From Sporomusaceae bacterium (lineage in GTDB: Bacteria; Bacillota; Negativicutes; Sporomusales; UBA7701): DNA of 64,000 bases. Positions 58,359 to 64,000 of this stretch are shown here, one piece after another. The position numbers and the translations under genes were made by a program. Location of the stretch: assembly GCA_031460455.1 (NCBI GenBank), contig JAVKTQ010000002.1, forward strand, positions 310,001 through 374,000. Direction: 5' to 3'. Within the stretch, counting starts at the first letter, position 1; each line of letters starts with the position of its first letter. The notes beneath the pieces were generated by a model, which had not been told where the DNA came from, searched no databases, and was given only the letters and a program-made list of their open reading frames with translations.

Positions 58359-58952
58359 GTGCCCAGAATGCTGATGATATGCTGCCTGGCGGTTGCGCTG
58401 CTCGTTGGTCCCGCCCCGGTTCTGGCCGGCCCAGAATTGCCGGACGAGGAGCAGCCTGCCTCAAAGCCAGTTGTGGCCACGATTTATATCAACAATGCCA
58501 AAACCACCTATGACAGCGAGATCACAGCTAAGCTGACCGAGCGTTTCAACGCCAAACTGGCGATGTACGATATCCGCAAGGGTGACAGGTATGTGGAAAA
58601 GCTGGATAAAATAGGCGTGACCGATATCTCCGTCGCCGAACGGGCCGACATTCTCAAGGCATTTGAAGGAGAGGGCGTAGACTATGTTGTCTATGCAGAA
58701 GTGCAGCCGCCGGTACTGAACGAATGGATAGCGTTTTTCAACGCGGGGTATAAGGTTGCCATAGTCGTTCCCATGAAGATTCTCGATGTTAAAGCCGGTA
58801 AATATCTTTATACCGGCAAGTTTACGGAGCATGCCGACAACAGCGCTGTTATTGGCGGGGTCGGCACTAAGGGGGCGGTGATGGCGGCACTGGAGCTGAT
58901 ACTCGCAAAGACGGACGAAGCGCTGACCAACAGGCTGCCGATGAAGAAGTAG
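58359..58952 (+). CDS. Exported protein of unknown function, paralog 1
   Basis: A 197-residue protein with an N-terminal signal peptide (about 1-23, cleavage after LAG). The mature part begins VVATIYINNAKTTYDSEI and has ERFNAKLAMYDIRKGDRYVEKL and VDYVVYAEVQPP, then ADNSAVIGGVGTKGAVMAAL. The alpha/beta pattern faintly recalls CsgG/LpoB-like periplasmic proteins, but I assign no family. It starts at GTG 58359 with GGAG about 11 nt upstream. About 60 percent of it is matched by the next gene, so the pair arose by tandem duplication. The two lie between uvrA and a copy of the uvrA end. Confidence 0.7.
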   Translation: MPRMLMICCLAVALLVGPAPVLAGPELPDEEQPASKPVVATIYINNAKTTYDSEITAKLTERFNAKLAMYDIRKGDRYVEKLDKIGVTDISVAERADILKAFEGEGVDYVVYAEVQPPVLNEWIAFFNAGYKVAIVVPMKILDVKAGKYLYTGKFTEHADNSAVIGGVGTKGAVMAALELILAKTDEALTNRLPMKK

Positions 58953-58965
58953 CAGGAAAAGGCAG

Positions 58966-58990
58966 GCCCGGATTGAGCAATCCGGGCTTT
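58966..58990 (+). terminator. Rho-independent terminator
   Basis: GCCCGGATT / AATCCGGGC with a GAGC loop and a short T-run follows the first paralog. Confidence 0.75.
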
Positions 58991-59068
58991 GTGTATAGAG
59001 CAGCGGAGAAAATATGTAAAATAATGTAAATGAAGCAGGAATATAAGTCACAGTAGGGAATTTAGAAA

Positions 59069-59707
59069 ATGGTAAATTTTTCAAAGGGGTTGACTGATTT
59101 GCTGAGAAAGTTGGTCATTGGATGCCTGGCGGTCGCGTTGATCGCAATCTTCTCGGCTCCTGCTTCGGCCGAGATAGTCTTACTGCCGAAGGAGGATACG
59201 AGAACCAAACCGGTGGTGGCCACAATTTACGTCAATAATGCCAAAGCCACTTATGACGACGAGATTTCCGCCGCACTGACTGAACGTCTCAACGCCAAGT
59301 TAAAGATGTACGAGATTCGCAAAGGCGACAAGTATGTCGAGAAGCTGCATAAAATGGGCGTCACCGATATCACCACCGCCGAACGCACCGACATTCTCCA
59401 GGCGTTCGAAGGGGAGGATGTCGACTACGTGGTTTATGCCGAAGTGCAGCCGCCCATCCTGAAGTACTGGATGGCCTTCTTCAACCAGGGTTACGCGGCC
59501 ACCGTCACCATTCCCGTGAAACTGATCGACGTCAAAGGCGGCAAATATATATACAACGGCAAGTTTACGGAGCAGGCGGACAACAGCGCGGTGATCGGGG
59601 GCGTCGGGACGAAAGCGGCCGTGATGAAGGCGATGGATAAGATTTTCGTGAAGACGGACGAACTTTTGGTTACCAGGATGCCGATGCCGGCGCCGGCGAC
59701 TAAGTAA
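59069..59707 (+). CDS. Exported protein of unknown function, paralog 2
   Basis: A 212-residue tandem paralog of the preceding gene. A signal peptide covers about residues 1-34. Shared segments include KPVVATIYVNNAKATYDDEI, KMYEIRKGDKYVEKL, GVTDITTAER and GEDVDYVVYAEVQPPIL. The ATG at 59069 is used, although AAAGGGG upstream of TTG at 59099 might mark a shorter start. Function not recognised. Both copies retain full-length frames, so both are probably functional. Confidence 0.7.
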   Translation: MVNFSKGLTDLLRKLVIGCLAVALIAIFSAPASAEIVLLPKEDTRTKPVVATIYVNNAKATYDDEISAALTERLNAKLKMYEIRKGDKYVEKLHKMGVTDITTAERTDILQAFEGEDVDYVVYAEVQPPILKYWMAFFNQGYAATVTIPVKLIDVKGGKYIYNGKFTEQADNSAVIGGVGTKAAVMKAMDKIFVKTDELLVTRMPMPAPATK

Positions 59708-59719
59708 CCGTTGCAAAAC

Positions 59720-59767
59720 AGGCCGGTGCTGGAGAAGGGGAAGAAAACCAAGAGCAAAAGCAAGTAA
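59720..59767 (+). pseudogene. Duplicated 3' end of uvrA (remnant)
   Basis: Twenty-five bases (59721-59745) are identical to 57871-57895 within uvrA. In frame they read [15 protein letters not shown] and a stop, matching the UvrA C-terminus [18 protein letters not shown] uvrA-like terminator follows. There is no start codon, so this is a relic showing that the two exported-protein genes lie between direct repeats of the uvrA end. Confidence 0.82.
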
Positions 59768-59770
59768 TGT

Positions 59771-59812
59771 AAAAAGGCTACCGGCGCAGGGATGGCGCGG
59801 GTAGTCTTTTTG
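59771..59812 (+). terminator. Terminator, copy of the uvrA terminator
   Basis: AAAAAGGCTACC and GGGTAGTC arms with an inner GCGC pair, then a T-run, almost identical to 58156-58194. The remaining 59813-60016 holds no gene I can see. Confidence 0.75.
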
Positions 59813-60016
59813 TATTTGTGTGGGACATTTTAGCTTGCGGCACGTTAAGGTGGCCACAATTGGCTTTGCCTAGCGGCCGGGCCAGGTTTACGCCTATAGA
59901 TTTAGTTCTTTAGGAGACGAAGAGGCGCGTGGAGAGAGGATAGTATGTCGACTTGAAGGGTTTTTATGGGAATTGTGGAAGAACGGTAAAAATAAGTGAT
60001 GTTGGAGGTCAGCGAA

Positions 60017-60448
60017 TTGGATATCAGGGAATGGGTGGCCGGTGAGGTGCGCAGGCATTACTGGCAGGAGAACGATAATTGCGCACGGACGGTGCTGGCG
60101 ATACTGGCGGAGCTGGGCGGGCGGACCATCCACCCGCAGGTGGTCGCTGCGGCCACGGGGCTGCACGGCGCGGGCGGGTTCGGCGCGCAGTGCGGGCTGG
60201 TGGAGGGCGGGCTGATGTACATCGGCATCGCCGGAGTGGAGCGCGGGCTGAGCGACGAGGAGATCGGCGACCTGTGCCGCGAATTCGCGGCAGGGTTCAC
60301 CGCCACGCTCGGCAGCCTGCTGTGCCGCGAACTGCGCCCCGAAGGCTTCGGCCCCGAAGTGCCCCTGCACGCCTGCGAGCCGCGCAGCGTGGACGCGGCG
60401 ATATATGCGGCGGGGTTTATGCGGGAGAAGGGGTTAGTACAGGATTAA
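60017..60448 (+). CDS. C_GCAxxG_C_C family redox protein
   Basis: A 143-residue protein with the spaced cysteine signature of the C_GCAxxG_C_C family: Cys in NDNCARTVL, GAGGFGAQCGLVEGG, then LCREF and LLCREL. Members are predicted redox or metal-binding proteins in anaerobes, sometimes near oxidoreductases. The start is TTG (60017), 8 nt after GGAGG. An ATG 18 bp upstream overlaps the ribosome site and is unlikely. It is followed by a GC-rich hairpin at 60482-60501. Confidence 0.85.
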   Translation: MDIREWVAGEVRRHYWQENDNCARTVLAILAELGGRTIHPQVVAAATGLHGAGGFGAQCGLVEGGLMYIGIAGVERGLSDEEIGDLCREFAAGFTATLGSLLCRELRPEGFGPEVPLHACEPRSVDAAIYAAGFMREKGLVQD

Positions 60449-60551
60449 TTCGTACTTCGACGAATTGTGGTGAAAACGCTACCCGCGCCGAATGGCGCGG
60501 GAAACTGTAACCAATTTTATATAATATTATCGCAATGTGGAGGTGAGCCTC

Positions 60552-61064
60552 ATGATTCGCGATGCAGGGCGAGATGATTTAACTGCTATCTTGGCAATAT
60601 ACAATGATGCGATATTCAACACAACAGCGGTCTACGATTATAGACCCCATACCCTTGAGGATAGGACATCATGGTATGAAAAGAAGGTTGCTGATGGCTT
60701 TCCCGTCTTGGTGTTTGAAGAAAACAATCTCGTTGTTGGATTCGCAACATTTGGACCTTTCAGGGCTTGGCCCGCCTATAAGTACACGATAGAACATTCG
60801 GTCTATGTCCATCCGAACTATCGGGGAAAACACATCGGAACCGGCCTGTTGCAAGAGCTTATCAAGCTAGCTGACGCGGGAGGCTACGCTATAATGGTCG
60901 CCGGGATTGACGCCAGCAACGAAGGTAGCAGGTTGATGCACGAGAAAGTGGGCTTCAGCCATTCTGGCACGATTCGTAAAGCCGGCTATAAATTTGGCAA
61001 GTGGCTTGACTTGAGTTTTTATCAGTACGAACTCAGGGGGCCTGACACCCCAACAGAAACATGA
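60552..61064 (+). CDS. GNAT acetyltransferase, phosphinothricin/methionine-sulfone type
   Basis: A 170-residue acetyltransferase of the Pat/MnaT group. The conserved core is YTIEHSVYVHPNYRGKHIGTGLLQELI, followed by MVAGIDASNEGSRLMHEKVGF and GYKFGKWLDLSFYQYEL. Such enzymes acetylate phosphinothricin, methionine sulfone or sulfoximine. GGAGGTGAG is well placed before ATG 60552. Base composition is noticeably AT-richer than that of neighbours, pointing to recent acquisition. Confidence 0.9.
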   Translation: MIRDAGRDDLTAILAIYNDAIFNTTAVYDYRPHTLEDRTSWYEKKVADGFPVLVFEENNLVVGFATFGPFRAWPAYKYTIEHSVYVHPNYRGKHIGTGLLQELIKLADAGGYAIMVAGIDASNEGSRLMHEKVGFSHSGTIRKAGYKFGKWLDLSFYQYELRGPDTPTET

Positions 61065-61129
61065 TATTTTAACCAGCCGATGTGCTGGTTTATTTTTACT
61101 ACCCCACTGAAAAAATAAGCACAAGCGGA

Positions 61130-61332
61130 GGGGGCGCAGGTGCGGGGCGACTTTGCGGAGGGTGAATACGCGCCGTGGGCGAAGCGGTTGCCCGCCGCCG
61201 CACGAGCGTCCATGGACGGACGCGAGAGGAGTCATCGGGCATGGACGCCCGTTGACGACGGTGATCGCGGGCGGGTAGCCCAAGCCCTACGGCGCGTTCG
61301 CCCGGAGGATAGGAGCCCAAGGCTGCGCCCCC
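61130..61332. repeat. Intergenic mosaic element R8 (about 203 bp)
   Basis: The ends GGGGGCGCAG (61130-61139) and CTGCGCCCCC (61323-61332) are perfect inverted repeats, like R4's GGGGGCGCAAACG. It contains the palindrome GCGTCCATGGACGG and a weak relative of module C (GCCCGTTGACGACGG). It occupies most of 61065-61400. Confidence 0.7.
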
Positions 61333-61402
61333 GACGCGGGAAATGGCACAATGCATCTTAACAAGACCGATTCCCCAAGCGGAGCCGGTCTTTTGTATTT
61401 TC

Positions 61403-61431
61403 TTGCGGCGGGTACGGAGACAGGCTATACT
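61403..61431 (+). promoter_or_regulatory. Promoter of the first DcrB-like gene
   Basis: TTGCGG (61403-61408), 17-bp spacer, TATACT (61426-61431). The segment GGCTATACTNGAAGC recurs before the paralogous gene at about 62091. Confidence 0.6.
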
Positions 61432-61475
61432 AGAAGCTGCGATAAATATGTTGCTTGACAGGGGAATGTACGGGA

Positions 61476-62039
61476 ATGAGTATTAAGAGGCTTTTCGTTG
61501 TTTTGCTGGTGTTTGTGGTGCTGGTGAGCGCCTTTGCTTATTTTGCCGCGTCGAAGAAGGACGCCGGGGAGAGCAAGGACGGCTACGCGGTGTACGAGAA
61601 CGCGGCCCTGGGGCTGAAGGCGGAGTATCCGGTCAGGTGGCAGACGCTTGAAGATGTGCGCGGGGTCACCGTCGTTTTCCATTCGCCGCTGGAGTCGGCC
61701 GAGGATAAGTATAACGACAATGTCCATGTCATCGTCGAGGATGTTTCCGCCCAGCCGTGGCTGACGGCCGAGGCTTACGCGGCGAGCGGCGTCGCCAAGC
61801 TGCCGGGGGCGCTGGTCGATTTCCGCCTGATCGGGAACAAGAGCGATACTGTGTCCGGCCGGCCGGCTAGGCTGATCGAATACACGGGCCGGCGGGGGGA
61901 TTTCCAGCTCCATTTCCTCCAGGCGGTGACGATCGCGGACGGTAAGGCATTCCTGATAACGTATGTGGCCGAGGAGGCCAGCTACGCGAAGCATCTGCCG
62001 ACGGCGCAGCGGATTTTCGCGTCGGTGACGATAAAGTAA
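61476..62039 (+). CDS. Membrane-anchored DcrB/PsbP-like protein, paralog 1
   Basis: A 187-residue protein with an N-terminal membrane anchor (about 8-28) and a domain like PsbP/DUF1795/DcrB: KAEYPVRWQTLED, VVFHSPLESAEDKYNDNVHV, YTGRRGDFQLHFLQAVTI and a C-terminal FASVTIK. Members bind cell-envelope partners; function here is unknown. It starts at ATG 61476 with a weak GGGG site. It is about half identical to the next gene. Confidence 0.75.
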   Translation: MSIKRLFVVLLVFVVLVSAFAYFAASKKDAGESKDGYAVYENAALGLKAEYPVRWQTLEDVRGVTVVFHSPLESAEDKYNDNVHVIVEDVSAQPWLTAEAYAASGVAKLPGALVDFRLIGNKSDTVSGRPARLIEYTGRRGDFQLHFLQAVTIADGKAFLITYVAEEASYAKHLPTAQRIFASVTIK

Positions 62040-62069
62040 GAGCTGCCGCGCCGGTAGGGCGCGGGTAGA

Positions 62070-62099
62070 TTGCCGGCGGAGGGCAAAAACGGCTATACT
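62070..62099 (+). promoter_or_regulatory. Promoter of the second DcrB-like gene
   Basis: TTGCCG (62070-62075), an 18-bp spacer and TATACT (62094-62099). The surrounding sequence is similar to the promoter of the first paralog, so promoter and gene were duplicated together. Confidence 0.55.
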
Positions 62100-62140
62100 G
62101 GAAGCAGCGGTTTGTTAATCTTGCCTACAGGAGGCTTGAC

Positions 62141-62701
62141 ATGAGAAGGTTATTTACAGCTATGCTGGTCGCGGCGGCGCTTGTTATTCCCTTGGCCGCC
62201 GACGCCGCACCCCTGGGCGCCGACGGCAAGGCGGCGCAGGATGCGATGCCTGTGTACCGGAACGCTGACTCCGGCCTTGAGGCGCAGTATCCTGCGGGGT
62301 GGAAGGCGGTGGAGGGGCTGATGGGGGCCGCCGTTATTTTCGCTTCGCCGTTGGAGTCGAAGGAAGACAAGTTCAGCGAGAATGTGAATATTATTGTCGA
62401 GGATGTGTCGGCCCACCCCGGAATGACGCTCGGGAAGTATATAGAACGGGCCAAGGCCAAGCTGGCGGTGTTCATTACGGAGTACAGTCCGAAGGATAGC
62501 CGCGATTCGATCCTGTCTGGACAGCCGGCGAAGCTGATCGAGTACACGGGCCGCCAGGGAGTATTCAACCTCCACATCCTGCAGTCGGTGACGCTGATAG
62601 ACGGCAAAGCCTATGTGGTGACCTTCACCGCCGAGGAAGACAACTATGAGCGGTATTTGCCGGCCGCCAAGCGGATCATGGATTCGCTGGCGATTAAATA
62701 G
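62141..62701 (+). CDS. Exported DcrB/PsbP-like protein, paralog 2
   Basis: A 186-residue paralog with a cleavable signal peptide (about 1-22, ending ADA). The domain signatures QYPAGWKAVEG, IFASPLESKEDKFSENVNII, EYTGRQGVFNLHILQSVTLI and MDSLAIK align with paralog 1. CAGGAGG precedes the ATG. The anchor became a signal peptide or vice versa, so the two copies differ in location. Confidence 0.78.
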   Translation: MRRLFTAMLVAAALVIPLAADAAPLGADGKAAQDAMPVYRNADSGLEAQYPAGWKAVEGLMGAAVIFASPLESKEDKFSENVNIIVEDVSAHPGMTLGKYIERAKAKLAVFITEYSPKDSRDSILSGQPAKLIEYTGRQGVFNLHILQSVTLIDGKAYVVTFTAEEDNYERYLPAAKRIMDSLAIK

Positions 62702-62720
62702 GGCTGAGAGGGATACGACA

Positions 62721-63239
62721 ATGAATGAACCGGCGGGGGCGATTTTCCGCGAGGAGCAGCAGTTCCGCCAGCGGTGGCTGTGGCTGGTGAATGTGGCTAC
62801 AGCCGGGATAGCCTGGTACGGGTTCGTGAGTCAGGTGGTTATGGGGCGGCCGTTCGGCGATAACCCGGCTTCGAATGTGATGCTGACGGTGATCTGGCTG
62901 GCGTTCGGCATCGGCATGCCGGTGTTTTTCCGCCTGCTGCGGCTGGTGACGGTGGTGAGCCCGGCGGGGGTGCATTTCCGGTTTGCGCCGTTCCATTTTG
63001 CGTACCGGGTGCTGCCGCCGGCGTATATCCACGCTTATGAGGCGCGCACCTACAGGCCGCTGGTGGAGTACGGCGGCTGGGGCATCCGCTCGGGACGGGG
63101 CGGGGACGCTTACAATGTGAGCGGCGACCGGGGCGTGCAGTTCGTGTTGGCCGACGGCAAGCGGATTCTGATCGGGACGCAGCGGGCGGAGGAGTTCGTG
63201 GCGGCGCTGGACAGGATTGCGCCGAATGAAAAAGCCTGA
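62721..63239 (+). CDS. DUF6141-like membrane protein
   Basis: A 172-residue protein with two predicted helices (about 20-40 and 53-72) and a PH-like C-terminal part. The segments RTYRPLVEYGGWGIRSGRGG and AYNVSGDRGVQFVLADGKRIL resemble DUF6141. Function unknown. GAGAGGG precedes ATG 62721; it starts 19 bp after the DcrB-like gene and may be co-transcribed. Confidence 0.7.
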   Translation: MNEPAGAIFREEQQFRQRWLWLVNVATAGIAWYGFVSQVVMGRPFGDNPASNVMLTVIWLAFGIGMPVFFRLLRLVTVVSPAGVHFRFAPFHFAYRVLPPAYIHAYEARTYRPLVEYGGWGIRSGRGGDAYNVSGDRGVQFVLADGKRILIGTQRAEEFVAALDRIAPNEKA

Positions 63240-63261
63240 ACCTTTGAGGGTTCAGGCTTTT
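63229..63261. terminator. Bidirectional terminator
   Basis: AAAAAGCCTGAACC / GGGTTCAGGCTTTT with a 5-nt loop between the convergent membrane protein and ligase genes. Confidence 0.88.
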
Positions 63262-63271
63262 GTTATGTTTA

Positions 63272-64000
63272 TTAACCTACCTGCTCGGCGGCGCCGGCGA
63301 CCCGGTCGCGGAGGACTCGCTTCAGTATTTTGCCGGTCTGGTTTTTGGGGAGGGCGTCGAGGACGACGAAGTCACGGGGGAGTTTGTAGGCGGCGAGGTT
63401 GGCGGCGAGGTAGTCGCGGACGGCTTTTTTGTCGAGGGTGTGGCCTTCGGCGAGGACGAGGTAGGCCCGCACGGCCTGGCCGCGCAGTTCGTCGGGGATG
63501 CCGATGACGGCGGCTTCGGTGACGCCGGGGTAGGCGTAGAGCAGTTCTTCGATTTCGCGGGGGTAGACATTTTCGCCGTTGGCGATGATGAGGTCTTTGA
63601 GCCGGTCGACGATGAAGAAGTAGCCTTCGGTGTCGCGGTAGGCGAGGTCGCCGGTGTGCAGCCAGCCGTCGCGCAGGGCGAGGGAGGTTTCGAGCGGCAG
63701 GTTGTAGTAGCCCTGCATGACGCTGGGGCCTTTGACGACGATTTCGCCGACGGCGCCGGGGGCGAGGGGTTCGCCTTTGGGGCCGACGACTTTGACGTCA
63801 AGACCGGGCAGGGGTTTGCCGATGGAGTAGTATTTGGTTTTGGACGGCGGGTTGAGGGTGACGACGGGCGAGGCTTCGGAGAGGCCGTAGCCTTCGATGA
63901 TGGGGACGCCGTGCTTTTCCTCGAACTGCCGGGCGATTTTTTCGGGGAGGGGGGCGCCGCCGGAGACGAAGATGCGCACGCCGGCGAGGTCGCCGGGTTC
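63272..64000 (-). CDS. Long-chain acyl-CoA synthetase (AMP-forming), C-terminal fragment
   Basis: About 242 residues; the N-terminal part lies beyond the right edge. Adenylation-domain motifs are present: GYGLSEASPVVTLNP (A5-like), LHTGDLAYRDTEGYFFIVDR (A7), RLKDLIIANGENVYPREIEE (A8) and the catalytic lysine region LPKNQTGKILKRVLRD (A10). It would activate fatty or aromatic acids to CoA thioesters. The plus strand is strongly G-rich here. Confidence 0.92.
   Translation of the reverse strand, partial: EPGDLAGVRIFVSGGAPLPEKIARQFEEKHGVPIIEGYGLSEASPVVTLNPPSKTKYYSIGKPLPGLDVKVVGPKGEPLAPGAVGEIVVKGPSVMQGYYNLPLETSLALRDGWLHTGDLAYRDTEGYFFIVDRLKDLIIANGENVYPREIEELLYAYPGVTEAAVIGIPDELRGQAVRAYLVLAEGHTLDKKAVRDYLAANLAAYKLPRDFVVLDALPKNQTGKILKRVLRDRVAGAAEQVG

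Overview
The window looks like chromosomal DNA from a GC-rich, anaerobic, diderm Firmicute (class Negativicutes; a Sporomusaceae-like organism is my best guess, inferred and not proven). Firmicute signs are strong GGAGG ribosome sites, a DinR/LexA-type SOS box, an exact PerR box, and a MinJ-like PDZ membrane protein directly before uvrB-uvrA. The outer membrane is implied by a subtilase autotransporter with a C-terminal beta-barrel. Anaerobic metabolism is implied by a 1183-residue pyruvate:ferredoxin oxidoreductase. A selenoprotein is proposed at 26.8 kb.

Layout. 0-3.8 kb: peptide ABC transporter (three minus-strand genes, divergent binding protein). 4-7.4 kb: F420-0:glutamate ligase-family protein and an ABC-F ATPase. 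7.5-10.6 kb: M20 amidohydrolase, a radical SAM/SPASM maturase and a convergent Nif11-leader peptide gene (putative RiPP locus). 10.8-13.1 kb and 21.9-24.1 kb: two polar amino acid ABC systems. 13.3-18.1 kb: autotransporter protease, then an ACP/KASIII pair. 18.5-21.8 kb: TetR regulator with a small ORF, monooxygenase, NSS symporter, GNAT. 24.2-32.6 kb: YidC, a polytopic membrane protein, the proposed DUF5714 selenoprotein, a GGDEF/HD-GYP protein, an exported deaminase, a lipoprotein cyclophilin and a TVP38-family protein. 33-38 kb: PFOR and a soluble CZB chemoreceptor behind a PerR box. 38-43 kb: AraC/GyrI regulator, alpha/beta hydrolase, a 65-residue ORF behind a c-di-GMP-I riboswitch, and two exported hydrolases. 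43-52.7 kb: small membrane proteins, PhzF, flavin reductase, VOC protein, a rifampicin phosphotransferase-like enzyme and the MinJ-like protein. 53-58 kb: SOS-controlled uvrB-uvrA. 58-64 kb: small exported paralog pairs, acetyltransferase, C_GCAxxG_C_C protein and the end of an acyl-CoA ligase.

At least eight intergenic palindromic elements (about 110-360 bp) with terminal inverted repeats share interchangeable internal modules. Several sit near duplicated gene ends: fragments of phzF, uvrA and the VOC gene recur a short distance away, and one terminator is duplicated around an element. This points to small-scale insertion and recombination at gene 3' ends.

Cyclic-di-GMP appears twice: a protein with both synthesis and hydrolysis domains, and a riboswitch in front of an orphan gene. 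By eye the plus strand is C-rich up to about 52.7 kb and G-rich beyond, whatever the gene orientation. I found no tRNA, rRNA, CRISPR array or transposase gene.
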